This document shows, in pieces, positions 8,663 through 17,228 of a stretch of DNA of 64,000 bases. Each line of letters starts with the position of its first letter. Position 1 is the stretch's first letter. Made by a program: the position numbers and the translations under genes. This DNA comes from Modicisalibacter xianhensis (GTDB lineage: Bacteria > Pseudomonadota > Gammaproteobacteria > Pseudomonadales > Halomonadaceae): positions 69,669 through 133,668 of the forward strand of contig NZ_FOPY01000001.1 of NCBI RefSeq assembly GCF_900113605.1, written 5' to 3'. Below the pieces are notes generated by a model. It was not told the origin of the DNA and did not search any database. It saw only the letters and a list, made by a program, of their open reading frames with translations.

Positions 8663-9496
8663 ATGGCCCTTCGCCCTGTTGAACGCCTGATTCGCAGCCA
8701 CCCCAGCCAGGATGGCGATGGCGTCAAGATTTCCCGCATTCACGACTTCGGCGGCGGTCTCGACCCCTTCCTGATGCTCGATGAATTGGGATCGGATCGC
8801 GCCGACGATTACATCGGCGGCTTCCCTCCGCATCCACATCGCGGCATCGAAACGCTGACCTACGTCGTGCATGGCGGCCTGTCGCATGAAGATCACCTGG
8901 GGCATGCCAGTACCATCGGGGCCGGCGACGCCCAGTGGATGCATACCGGGCAGGGCATCATCCATTCTGAAATGCCACTGACCGATAGCCAGGGGCTGCA
9001 CGCTTTCCAGCTATGGATCAATCTGCCGGCCAGAGACAAGCTCAGCCCTGCAACCTATCGCGACGTGCGTGCCGCCGAGATGCCACACCTTACCGCCGAA
9101 AAGGCGGAACTGGTCGCGCTGGGCGGTCAGTGGCACAGCGGGGAGCAGCGTATCGATGGCCCGCTGGATACGCTAGCCGGTCAGGCTGCCATTGCCCATG
9201 CCAGACTTCAGCCTGACGGCGAGATGATGCTGAACCAGACCTCGCCGACCCTGCTGGTCTATGCCTTCGAGGGGACGCTCGTCGTCGGCGAGACTCCGGT
9301 CCCCCAAGGTCAACTGGCCAGGTTGGGCCCGGGGGATCAGGTTCGTCTGACGAGTGAGCGCGGCGCTCAGGCCTTGCTGCTGGCCGGTACGCCCCACGAG
9401 GAGCCGATCGCGCATTACGGTCCATTTGTGATGAACACGCGAGCCGAACTCGAACAGGCACTCAGTGATTATCGCGATGGCACATTGACCGGATAG
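8663..9496 (+). CDS. Pirin family protein
   Basis: A 277-residue bicupin. The N-terminal metal site is complete: H57 and H59 in PPHPHRGIE, and H101 and E103 in GIIHSEMP, matching the pirin 2-His/His-Glu site. Bacterial pirins include quercetinase-like dioxygenases and redox-linked regulators; the substrate here is unknown. ATG at 8663 is chosen because GGAGG sits 6 bases before it; an in-frame Met 11 codons upstream lacks a ribosome site. It is divergent from the LysR gene, which may control it. A strong hairpin follows. Confidence 0.9.
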   Translation: MALRPVERLIRSHPSQDGDGVKISRIHDFGGGLDPFLMLDELGSDRADDYIGGFPPHPHRGIETLTYVVHGGLSHEDHLGHASTIGAGDAQWMHTGQGIIHSEMPLTDSQGLHAFQLWINLPARDKLSPATYRDVRAAEMPHLTAEKAELVALGGQWHSGEQRIDGPLDTLAGQAAIAHARLQPDGEMMLNQTSPTLLVYAFEGTLVVGETPVPQGQLARLGPGDQVRLTSERGAQALLLAGTPHEEPIAHYGPFVMNTRAELEQALSDYRDGTLTG

Positions 9497-9514
9497 GCTC
9501 GGCCCGATAGGCTT

Positions 9515-9544
9515 ATTGGCCCCGGTAATCAAACCGGGGCCAAT
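9515..9544 (+). terminator. Hairpin terminator after pirin
   Basis: A 12-bp perfect stem (attggccccggt with its complement) and 6-base loop, 18 bases after the pirin stop, followed by an AT-rich stretch. Confidence 0.7.
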
Positions 9545-9693
9545 CATGTAATAAAATGATAGGCTTGGTAATTTCTTGTAGCCGTTGGCTATGAGTTTAA
9601 TAGCTGTAGTTATTTACAGCTAGGCATGACGTGTCTCGATAGGTTAAGGTTCCTTCGCCTTTTTCTATTCACTTGACACGTTACCAGGCCATC

Positions 9694-11427
9694 ATGTTGC
9701 GAATACTCCATTCGCTACCCCGCACACATAAGTTACTTATTTTACCTGTAGCCACCATGGTTACAGTGCTGGGTACGCACAAGATCATTTCGGCTTTCGA
9801 CACTAGCGGCACTCACTCGCCGTCCCTCGTCGCGGTCAATCTTCCCAGCGTTACCCTGCCTGCCGACCTTCAGGCGCATGCCAGTACAGCATCGTCGGTA
9901 ACGACGCCCCCTGCCGACACCGGAAAGGATACCGCCAGCGATACATCGTCGGGCGGCGACGTTACGGGACAGACTATCCCACTGGCCAGTCTCAAGGCGC
10001 ACGACATCGTCGACGTCAGCTTCCTGGCCAAATCGGATGCCACCGATGCCGAGATCGTCACCCCGCTCAAGCCGGCGCCGGTCGCTACCGATACTACAGC
10101 GCCTTCCGTCAAGGAAGCCGCCAAGGTAGACGCCCAGGCCCTGCATCTCGCCATGCAACTGCCTTGGAACGCACCGGAGGCGGCCGAATACGAGGATATC
10201 GGCGGTACCTCCTATGAAGACCTTTCCGCCGACCCGCTGATCCTCAGCGATGGCGATATCGAGCTTGAAGAAGAGCTGGCGGCCAATGAAGTCTTCGTCC
10301 CGAGCTGGGAGACCTACACCATTCAGCCGGGCGACACTTTCGCCGTGATGGCTGAACGCACGCTGGGTCTCGGCTACAGCGAAGTGTTGAAGCTGCTCGA
10401 CGAAATGCCGGAAAAGAAAGCCCTCACGCGCTGGCGTGTCGGCGATAGCTTCGACTTCAAACTCAACGAAACTGGCGACCTGTTGGCTCTGCGCGTCATG
10501 AAGAACGCTCGCACCGGCTACCTGATCGAGCGTAACGTCGAAGAAAAGAGCTTCGAGGTCACCAGCTTCGAGAAGACTGCCCAGGCCACCGAACGTCTGT
10601 TTGCCGGTACCGTCAGCGGCAGCTTTGCCCAGTCCGCCAGCGCCACCGGCCTCTCCTATGCCGAAGTCGCGGAACTTTCCGTGCTGCTCTCCAAGAAACT
10701 CAACTTCCGTCGCGATACGCGCCGTGGCGACAAGTTCGAGGTCCTGGTCGAGACCGACATGATCGAGGGCAAGGCCACCGACTCGCGCATCCTCGCGGCG
10801 CATTACGAAGGTGCCCGGATGGACCTGACCGTCGTCCGCAACTCTGCGGACGATCGTTTTTATACACCCGACGGCCACAGCCTCGACCCGGCCTTCAGCC
10901 GTCATCCGTTCAATGGCAGCTACCGGATCAGTTCATCGTTCAACCTGCGTCGCAAGCACCCGATTACCGGCCGCATCAGCCCGCATCGCGGTACCGATTT
11001 TGCCATGCGTACCGGTTCACCGGTCACCTCACCCGCCGAGGGGCGTGTCGTCAAGGCGGCGTTCCAGAAAAACGGCGCCGGCAATTACCTGGTGATCCGC
11101 CACGACAACGGCTACAAGACACGCTACATGCACCTGTCAAAGCGTCTGGTGTCCGAAGGCGACCGCGTCAGCATGGGCCAGAAGATCGCGCTGTCCGGCA
11201 ATACCGGCCGCAGCACCGGACCGCACCTGCACTACGAAGTGATGGTCAACAACAGCCAGGTCGACCCCATGCGCGTCAAGTTGCCCGAAAGCAAGAACCT
11301 GACCGGCCAAGCCTTGGCGGCATTCAAGAAGGAGTCCCAGCAGCTCCTGGCCAAGATGGACAACGACAACGACGGTACAGTGGTCGCCAGTCGCTCGGCC
11401 TCCTCGAATCGCCCCGACGGTTCATGA
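9694..11427 (+). CDS. M23 peptidoglycan DD-metalloendopeptidase (MepM-like)
   Basis: A 577-residue protein. It has an N-terminal membrane anchor or uncleaved signal (about 14-32), a low-complexity Ser/Thr/Asp linker, an OapA/LysM-like domain (YTIQPGDTFAVMAERTLG), and a C-terminal LytM/M23 domain. The zinc site is intact: H431 and D435 in HRGTDFAM, plus H511 and H513 in PHLHYEV. MepM enzymes cut peptidoglycan cross-links in the periplasm to allow wall growth. ATG at 9694 is chosen over an in-frame TTG seven codons earlier because neither has a good ribosome site and the later start gives a cleaner N-terminus. It is monocistronic with a strong terminator. Confidence 0.9.
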   Translation: MLRILHSLPRTHKLLILPVATMVTVLGTHKIISAFDTSGTHSPSLVAVNLPSVTLPADLQAHASTASSVTTPPADTGKDTASDTSSGGDVTGQTIPLASLKAHDIVDVSFLAKSDATDAEIVTPLKPAPVATDTTAPSVKEAAKVDAQALHLAMQLPWNAPEAAEYEDIGGTSYEDLSADPLILSDGDIELEEELAANEVFVPSWETYTIQPGDTFAVMAERTLGLGYSEVLKLLDEMPEKKALTRWRVGDSFDFKLNETGDLLALRVMKNARTGYLIERNVEEKSFEVTSFEKTAQATERLFAGTVSGSFAQSASATGLSYAEVAELSVLLSKKLNFRRDTRRGDKFEVLVETDMIEGKATDSRILAAHYEGARMDLTVVRNSADDRFYTPDGHSLDPAFSRHPFNGSYRISSSFNLRRKHPITGRISPHRGTDFAMRTGSPVTSPAEGRVVKAAFQKNGAGNYLVIRHDNGYKTRYMHLSKRLVSEGDRVSMGQKIALSGNTGRSTGPHLHYEVMVNNSQVDPMRVKLPESKNLTGQALAAFKKESQQLLAKMDNDNDGTVVASRSASSNRPDGS

Positions 11428-11456
11428 GCGAGAGCCCCTCCTGCGCTCCTAACGAC

Positions 11457-11484
11457 ACGGCCCGCCTCATGGCGGGCCGTTTCA
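11457..11484 (+). terminator. Rho-independent terminator of the M23 gene
   Basis: A 10-bp stem acggcccgcc/ggcgggccgt with loop tcat, followed by ttcattt. Confidence 0.85.
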
Positions 11485-11512
11485 TTTGCCTCTCGTCCGG
11501 TATCAAGCCTAT

Positions 11513-12736
11513 TCAGGGGCCGTAGTGACGCCCATCGAGAAAGCGATCCGCCATCATTACGATGTCGCCACGGTCGCCCGCCAGGCGCCAAGCGGCGTCA
11601 TGCGCCCCTTCGGCTTTGCTGTCGACCAACGGTACGGAAATACCCAGGTCGGCGGCGGCCTGCCGATACAGATCGGGACGCACGCAGCGCTCGACGACAC
11701 CCTGCAGGTCGATATTCTTGTCCAGGTGCCCCCAGCGTTGCATCTGTCGGGCATACCACAGCGTCTGCGAGTGCCAGGGGAAGTTGGCAGCATGCCGGTG
11801 GAACAGGGTCGCTCCTGCCAGCCCGCCCTCCTCCCGGCTCGACGAGGCCTGTTGAGGATCGCGCAGTCCTGACTCGACGACTGCCGGAGACACGTCCAGA
11901 TACCCGCCCAGGCAAAGCAGCCTGGCTGCCTGCTCCCGGTTGCCAGGTTCGTCGAGCCATCGGCACGCACGCAGCAGGGCCCGCAGCAGAGCCCGATGCG
12001 TATTCGGGTATTGCTGCGCCCACGCCTCACGTACGCCGAACACTTTTTCCTGACTGCCACCCCAGATATCGAAACTTCCGCACAGCATACGCCCCTGGCC
12101 GCGGCTCGCCGCCAGCCGGTTCCAGGGCTCGCCGACACAATAGCCGTCGAGCCGCCCGGACTCGAGCTGTGACGCCATCAACGTTGGCGGCACCACACGC
12201 AACTCCAGATCGTTTTCCGGGTCGATCCCCCCGGCCGCCAACCAGTAGCGCAATAGGTAGCGATGCGAGGAGAACGCGTACACATTGGCAAAGCGAAGCT
12301 TCGACTCGCCGGTCTCACGTCTCGTCTCGATCACCTGTGCCAGCGCCTTCGCCTGAGCCACCGGCGAGCGCATCGCATCAGGATCCAGCGCGATCATGTG
12401 CGCGTGAACCGCCTGCGAGACCGTAATGGCATTACCGCCCAGGTTCAGCGTCATCGCCGAGATCAGTGGAATGGCGCGGCCATCCAGACCCAGCGTAGAC
12501 GCCAGAGGCATCAGCGCCAGCATCTGGGCCCCATCAAGCATGCCCAACTGCATGCCGTCTCGCAGACCTGCCCACGAGGCCTCGACGCTTAACGACACAT
12601 CCAGTCCTTCATCGGCAAAAAACCCTTTTTCCAGGGCGACGATGAGCGGCGCGGCATCGTTGAGCGGCAACATTCCCAGCGTCAGGCGCTGCAGCTCAGG
12701 CTTTGGATTATTCCCGTCAGCCAGGGTCGAGTTCAT
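11513..12736 (-). CDS. nasS: NasS nitrate/nitrite sensor (NrtA-like, cytoplasmic)
   Basis: A 407-residue protein related to the NrtA/CmpA periplasmic binding proteins (LRFANVYAFSSHRYLLRYWLA, GRLDGYCVGEPWN, FHRHAANFPWHSQTLWYARQM). It has no signal peptide or lipobox, which is the hallmark of NasS. In Azotobacter and Paracoccus, NasS holds NasT inactive until nitrate or nitrite binds. The gene starts 9 bases after the nasT stop, so the two are co-transcribed and probably made in balanced amounts. Their likely targets are the narK, nasA and nasB-nirBD leaders in this window. Confidence 0.92.
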   Translation of the reverse strand: MNSTLADGNNPKPELQRLTLGMLPLNDAAPLIVALEKGFFADEGLDVSLSVEASWAGLRDGMQLGMLDGAQMLALMPLASTLGLDGRAIPLISAMTLNLGGNAITVSQAVHAHMIALDPDAMRSPVAQAKALAQVIETRRETGESKLRFANVYAFSSHRYLLRYWLAAGGIDPENDLELRVVPPTLMASQLESGRLDGYCVGEPWNRLAASRGQGRMLCGSFDIWGGSQEKVFGVREAWAQQYPNTHRALLRALLRACRWLDEPGNREQAARLLCLGGYLDVSPAVVESGLRDPQQASSSREEGGLAGATLFHRHAANFPWHSQTLWYARQMQRWGHLDKNIDLQGVVERCVRPDLYRQAAADLGISVPLVDSKAEGAHDAAWRLAGDRGDIVMMADRFLDGRHYGP

Positions 12737-12745
12737 GCACTTCTC

Positions 12746-13327
12746 CTACTTTGCTTTCTTGCCCGTGGCGGACAGCAGTTCCTGGGCCAACTCATGGATC
12801 GTCATGCGTCGGTTCATGGCCGTCTTGCGCATGTATTGGTATGCCGCATCTTCGCCAAGGCCTCGCATCTCCATGATGGCGGCCTTGGCGCGATCGATCG
12901 CGCGGCGCTGTGCCAGGCTCTCCTGGGTACGGCTCAATTCTCCCTTGAGCGCACGATAGGACTCGAAGCTGGAAATCGATACGTTGAGCATAGACCGCAC
13001 CAATGCCGGGTTGATGCTGTCGACGACATAGGCGCTCACGCCGGCCTGGGTGGCCTGCTGCGTCAGATCCGGCGTTTCTTCCTCGGCCAGCATGATCATC
13101 GGCTTGGGATAGCGTCGCCCCAGCTGCCCCAGGTGCTCCAGCGTATCGCGGCTGGGCAGTGCCGCATCAACGATCACGGCGTCCGGCTGCAGCGCCTCCA
13201 TGGTGATGTAGAGGTCGTCCTGCTCGTCCACGGTCGAGACAACGTCGAAACCGGCCTCGACGAGTGCTTCCTCCAGTGCCCGGGAGCGCTCGTCCTTGGT
13301 GTCCACGATCAGCACCCTGATAGCCAT
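12746..13327 (-). CDS. nasT: NasT ANTAR-domain antiterminator
   Basis: A 193-residue protein with a receiver-like domain (1-120; VLIVDTKDERSRALEEAL at the start and D51-type acidic position in DAVIVDAAL) and an ANTAR RNA-binding domain (about 130-190; RRAIDRAKAAIMEMRGLGEDAAYQYMRKTAM). ANTAR proteins bind paired stem-loops with six-base loops and prevent terminator formation. NasT is released from NasS when nitrate or nitrite is present. First gene of nasT-nasS, behind a candidate sigma-54 promoter. GGGGAG precedes the ATG. Confidence 0.93.
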   Translation of the reverse strand: MAIRVLIVDTKDERSRALEEALVEAGFDVVSTVDEQDDLYITMEALQPDAVIVDAALPSRDTLEHLGQLGRRYPKPMIMLAEEETPDLTQQATQAGVSAYVVDSINPALVRSMLNVSISSFESYRALKGELSRTQESLAQRRAIDRAKAAIMEMRGLGEDAAYQYMRKTAMNRRMTIHELAQELLSATGKKAK

Positions 13328-13435
13328 CCGTACTCCCCATGCTGATGGATGCTTTGTCTGGCCTGCCTGCTCGAATCGCTCCCCGCTGATTCGTGTGCGT
13401 GCAATTGGGCAGACCTTGTTTTGCCCTTTGTTCTA

Positions 13436-13450
13436 GCAGGTTTCGTGCCA
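13436..13450 (-). promoter_or_regulatory. Candidate sigma-54 promoter of nasTS
   Basis: Minus-strand TGGCACGAAACCTGC has GG and GC exactly 10 bases apart and nearly matches the sigma-54 consensus TGGCACG-N4-TTGC. Predicted start near 13424, about 97 bases ahead of nasT. Confidence 0.75.
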
Positions 13451-13613
13451 TACCCACATGCACCTGCCACGGGTCGTTGCACGCGATAGGAACGGTAAAC
13501 ACGCACCAGGCAGAGGCAGGGGCCGACACGTTGCACCAGAAGAATGCGCTGCGAAAAACAAGGAGGGAGCCGTCAAGACCATTTGCAACGGCGGGGAAGT
13601 TTCGACACGACCA

Positions 13614-13630
13614 TGCATTGCCATTGTGCA
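13614..13630. promoter_or_regulatory. Candidate NtrC-type enhancer site
   Basis: TGCATTGCCATTGTGCA has the 17-base spacing of the NtrC palindrome TGCACC-N5-GGTGCA, with 9 of 12 arm positions matching. It lies about 130 bases upstream of the predicted narK start and about 190 from the nasT start, between the two divergent promoters. Confidence 0.5.
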
Positions 13631-13735
13631 AAGCGGCACGAGGATGCGCCAACGCTGGGCCGCATCCACGATAGACCAGCGTCATCTTCTTATTCCATGA
13701 ACACAAGCTTCTGAAAGATAATTTATTTTTATATT

Positions 13736-13752
13736 TGGCATGCAAGGTGCTT
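13736..13752 (+). promoter_or_regulatory. Candidate sigma-54 promoter of narK
   Basis: TGGCATGCAAGGTGCTT carries GG (13737-13738) and GC (13749-13750) with 10 bases between. It follows an AT-rich stretch that could serve an IHF-type bend. Predicted start near 13762. Confidence 0.75.
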
Positions 13753-13778
13753 GTTGAAAAACACAGGACGTGGACCAG

Positions 13779-13830
13779 GCTTGCGCGACCAAGTACGAGT
13801 GCGTCGAACCCGGACCTTCAATGCCGAAGG
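13779..13830 (+). promoter_or_regulatory. Candidate NasT-binding leader stem-loops before narK
   Basis: Two hairpins lie in the predicted leader. First, GCTTG/CAAGT with loop CGCGAC (13779-13794). Second, CCTTC/GAAGG with loop AATGCC (13815-13830). The second loop has A at position 1 and G at position 4, as ANTAR targets do; the first has G4 but C1. I do not see a T-run terminator between the second hairpin and the narK start, so the mode of action is uncertain. Confidence 0.5.
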
Positions 13831-13873
13831 CCCATGAATCCGTGTTCGATAGCGACTCGACGAGGACCGTCCC

Positions 13874-15226
13874 ATGGACATTCGCAACAAAGCCAACAGG
13901 ATACGACTGTTCAATTTCAGCACACCGCAGATGCAGGCCTTTCACTTCTCCTGGTTCGCCTTCCACATCTGCTTCTTCGGCTGGTTCGGCATTGCACCGC
14001 TCATGGCGGTGGTACGTGACGATCTCGGCCTGACCAAGACCCAGATCGGCAACACCATCATTGCCTCGGTGGCAATCACCGTTATCGTCCGTCTGGCGAT
14101 CGGCGTGCTGTGCGACAAGATCGGCCCGCGCAAGGCCTATACCTGGCTGCTGTGCCTGGGCTCCCTGCCGGTGATGATGATCGGCTTCGCCGACAGCTTC
14201 GAGAGCTTCTTCCTGGCGCGCCTGGCCATCGGCGCGATCGGCGCATCCTTCGTCATCACGCAATATCACACGTCGGTCATGTTCGGCCCCAATGTAGTGG
14301 GTACTGCCAATGCGACCACCGCCGGCTGGGGCAACCTCGGTGGCGGAACGACCCAGATTCTCATGCCGCTGATCTTCGCCGGCATCCTGATGCTGGGTGT
14401 CGAGGAAACCCTTGGCTGGCGCCTGGCCATGGTGGTGCCCGGCATCGTGCTGTTTTTGACCGGCCTGGCCTATTATTTCTTCACTCAGGATGCACCCAAC
14501 GGCAACTTCGACGAACTGCGCGAGCGCGGCGAACTGCCCAAGGCGGAAAAAGAGTACAGCATGGCCAGTACCTTCGGTGCCGCTGCCAAGGACATTCGCG
14601 TGTGGGCGCTGTTCGTGGTCTACGCCGCCTGCTTCGGTGTCGAGCTGACCATCAACAACATCGCCGCCATCTACTTCTTCGATACCTTCGACCTCGACCT
14701 GGCTACTGCCGGCATGATCGCCGGCCTGTTCGGCCTGATGAACCTGTTCGCGCGTACCTTAGGCGGCGTGTTCTCTGACCTGTTCGCCAAAAGCGGCGGT
14801 CTCAAGGGCCGTGTGCGCTGGCTGTTCATCGCCATGCTGTGCGAAGGGGTAGCATTGATGTTCTTCTCGCAGATGCATGTACTGACGTTGGCCATCGGCA
14901 TCATGCTGGTGTTCAGCCTGTTCACCCAGATGGCCGAAGGCGCCACCTTCGGTGTAGTGCCCTTCGTCAATCGCAAGGCCTTGGGTGCCGTGGCCGGCAT
15001 CGTCGGTGCAGGCGGCAACGCTGGCGCCGTGGCGGCCGGGTTCCTGTTCCGTTCCGAATCGCTGACCTACCAGCAGGGCCTGTTCTACCTCGGCATTGCC
15101 GTATCGATTGCCGCCTTCGCTACCATGCTGGTGCGTTTCTCGCCCCAGGTGCTGGCCGAGGAGGATGCGGCCTATCGCGAGGCAGCCGGTGGCAGTGCCG
15201 CTCCGGCCGAACTGTCGCTGCGCTGA
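13874..15226 (+). CDS. narK: NarK-family nitrate/nitrite transporter (MFS)
   Basis: A 450-residue major facilitator with 12 predicted membrane segments and the nitrate-transporter signatures: the N-terminal F-x-x-CFFGWFGIAPLM, GTANATTAGWGNLGGG (first nitrate signature) and VAGIVGAGGNAGAVAAG (second). It brings nitrate through the inner membrane by proton symport or nitrite exchange. It is divergent from nasTS and preceded by a sigma-54 promoter and leader hairpins, which supports assimilatory rather than respiratory use. GAGG lies about 9 bases before the ATG. A strong terminator follows, so it is monocistronic. Confidence 0.94.
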   Translation: MDIRNKANRIRLFNFSTPQMQAFHFSWFAFHICFFGWFGIAPLMAVVRDDLGLTKTQIGNTIIASVAITVIVRLAIGVLCDKIGPRKAYTWLLCLGSLPVMMIGFADSFESFFLARLAIGAIGASFVITQYHTSVMFGPNVVGTANATTAGWGNLGGGTTQILMPLIFAGILMLGVEETLGWRLAMVVPGIVLFLTGLAYYFFTQDAPNGNFDELRERGELPKAEKEYSMASTFGAAAKDIRVWALFVVYAACFGVELTINNIAAIYFFDTFDLDLATAGMIAGLFGLMNLFARTLGGVFSDLFAKSGGLKGRVRWLFIAMLCEGVALMFFSQMHVLTLAIGIMLVFSLFTQMAEGATFGVVPFVNRKALGAVAGIVGAGGNAGAVAAGFLFRSESLTYQQGLFYLGIAVSIAAFATMLVRFSPQVLAEEDAAYREAAGGSAAPAELSLR

Positions 15227-15251
15227 GCTTTACCGGCTTGCTCCGCGACAC

Positions 15252-15278
15252 ACCGCCGCCCTTCGGGGCGGCGGTTTT
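15252..15278 (+). terminator. Rho-independent terminator of narK
   Basis: A 10-bp stem accgccgccc/gggcggcggt with loop ttcg followed by TTTT. Confidence 0.92.
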
Positions 15279-15301
15279 CGTTTGCCGGGTCATGCTAGGC
15301 T

Positions 15302-17188
15302 ATGGCGTTTGTCGCCGAATCGGATGGTCGTGTGCCGCGTCTCTCACAGCCCCCAGCCAAGTCCCGGCATCTCCTGCCCGGATTCTTCAGCGTCTTCCGC
15401 TATAGCCGCCGTGCACTGGCCCTGGTCTGGAGCACCTCTCGCGGCCTGACCATCGGCTTGGCCATTTGCACGCTGGTCGCCGGTATCTTACCTGCCGTGG
15501 CGGCCTACCTCGGGCAACTGATCGTCGATGCAGTGGTAGCAGCCATGGAACAGCATGCCCAGCAGCCCGGCCTCGACTGGCAGTCCCTGCTCTGGCCACC
15601 CATGCGCTACGTGCTGATGGAGATGGGCGTGATTGCTCTGATCGCCCTCGCCCAACGCGGGCTATCGGTCCAGCAATCGCTGCTGCGTGCTCTGCTCGGC
15701 CAGCGCGTCAATGTGATGATTCTCGAGAAGGCTGGCACCCTGTCGCTGTCGCAGTTCGAGGATTCCGAGCTCTACGACAAGCTGACCCGCGCCCGTCGCG
15801 AAGCCTCGTCACGCCCTCTGGCACTGGTCAATAAGACCTTCAGCCTGATCCAGAACGCCATTTCGCTGGGTAGCTTCGCGCTGCTGCTGTGGCAGTTCTC
15901 GCCCTGGGCACTGCTGATCCTGGTCATTGGCGCCCTGCCGGTATTCGTCTCCGAGGCCAAGTTCTCGGGCGATGCGTTCCGCCTGTTCCGCTGGCGTTCG
16001 CCTCAGACTCGCATGCAGTCCTACCTGGAAACGGTGCTGGCCCGTGAGGACAGCATCAAGGAGGTCAAGCTGTTTGGCCTCGAGTCACTGTTTCTGGGAC
16101 GCTATCGCGATATCTTCCGCACCCTGTATGCCGAGGACCGGCGCCTGACGATCCGCAGAGATGCCTGGGGTTTCCTGCTCGGCCTGCTGGGCACCCTGTC
16201 GTTCTATGCTGCCTATGCCTGGGTGGTCGTGGATACCATCCTCGGTCGCCTGACGCTGGGCCAGATGACCATGTACCTGAGCGTGTTCAAGCAGGGCCAG
16301 TCCGCCCTATCGGCCAGCTTGACCGCGATCAGCGGCATGTACGAAGACAACCTCTACCTGTCGAACCTCTACGAGTACCTGGAGCATCCGGTGGCGACCG
16401 ACAGCGGCCACCTGACCGCAGGCATCCGACCCGGCGACGGTATCCGCTTCGAGGGCGTGAGCTTCACCTACCCCGGCGGCGAACGGCCGGTATTGCAGGA
16501 TATCGACCTTCACCTGCAGCCCGGCGAGAGCCTGGCGCTGGTCGGCGAGAACGGCTCCGGAAAGACCACCCTGATCAAGCTGCTGACCCGGCTCTACGAA
16601 CCCTCTCGAGGGCGTATCCTGCTCGACGGCAGCGACCTGCTCGATTGGGATATTGGCATGCTGCGCCGGCGTGTCGGTGTCATCTTTCAGGATTTCGTGC
16701 GTTATCAGCTACCGGTCGGTGAGAACCTGGGGGTCGGCGATGTCGAGGCGTTTACCGACACGGCACGCTGGGAACGTGCGGCAAGACAGGGCATGGCCGA
16801 CGACTTCATCGCACGCATGGAGAACGGCTACCATACCCAGCTCGGCCGCTGGTTCCAGCGCGGCCAGGAACTTTCCGGCGGGCAATGGCAGAAGATCGCC
16901 CTCTCTAGGGCCTACATGCGCGAAGACGCGGACATCCTCGTGCTTGACGAGCCCACCGCGGCCATGGACGCCGCTGCCGAAGCCCAGGTCTTCGAGCAGT
17001 TTCGTCGCCATGCCCAAGGCCGTATGACCCTGCTGATCTCGCACCGCTTTTCCACGGTGCGCGCCGCGGACCAGATCGTGGTCATCGACAACGGTCGCAT
17101 CATCGAGCGCGGCAATCATTCTGCCCTGCTCGCCCGCAATGGACGGTATGCCCAGCTGTTCCGCCTGCAGGCAGCGGGGTATCAATGA
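15302..17188 (+). CDS. ABC exporter, fused permease and ATPase
   Basis: A 628-residue half-transporter. Six predicted membrane segments (about 50-340) are followed by a nucleotide-binding domain (about 385-620) with Walker A GENGSGKTT, Q-loop FQDF, signature LSGGQ, Walker B ILVLDEP and the switch histidine in LLISHRFSTVR. It would work as a dimer in the inner membrane exporting a lipid, peptide or drug-like compound. No substrate gene is linked. The ribosome site before the ATG is poor, so the start could be a few codons downstream. Confidence 0.88.
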   Translation: MAFVAESDGRVPRLSQPPAKSRHLLPGFFSVFRYSRRALALVWSTSRGLTIGLAICTLVAGILPAVAAYLGQLIVDAVVAAMEQHAQQPGLDWQSLLWPPMRYVLMEMGVIALIALAQRGLSVQQSLLRALLGQRVNVMILEKAGTLSLSQFEDSELYDKLTRARREASSRPLALVNKTFSLIQNAISLGSFALLLWQFSPWALLILVIGALPVFVSEAKFSGDAFRLFRWRSPQTRMQSYLETVLAREDSIKEVKLFGLESLFLGRYRDIFRTLYAEDRRLTIRRDAWGFLLGLLGTLSFYAAYAWVVVDTILGRLTLGQMTMYLSVFKQGQSALSASLTAISGMYEDNLYLSNLYEYLEHPVATDSGHLTAGIRPGDGIRFEGVSFTYPGGERPVLQDIDLHLQPGESLALVGENGSGKTTLIKLLTRLYEPSRGRILLDGSDLLDWDIGMLRRRVGVIFQDFVRYQLPVGENLGVGDVEAFTDTARWERAARQGMADDFIARMENGYHTQLGRWFQRGQELSGGQWQKIALSRAYMREDADILVLDEPTAAMDAAAEAQVFEQFRRHAQGRMTLLISHRFSTVRAADQIVVIDNGRIIERGNHSALLARNGRYAQLFRLQAAGYQ

Positions 17189-17192
17189 GCCA

Positions 17193-17226
17193 GTCAAGCC
17201 TTGCCCCGGGCGGAGCAAGGCTTGAC
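17193..17226. terminator. Convergent terminator hairpin
   Basis: A 12-bp perfect stem gtcaagccttgc with its complement and a 10-base loop, between the ABC exporter (+) and the aldo/keto reductase (-). Confidence 0.7.
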
Positions 17227-17228
17227 GT

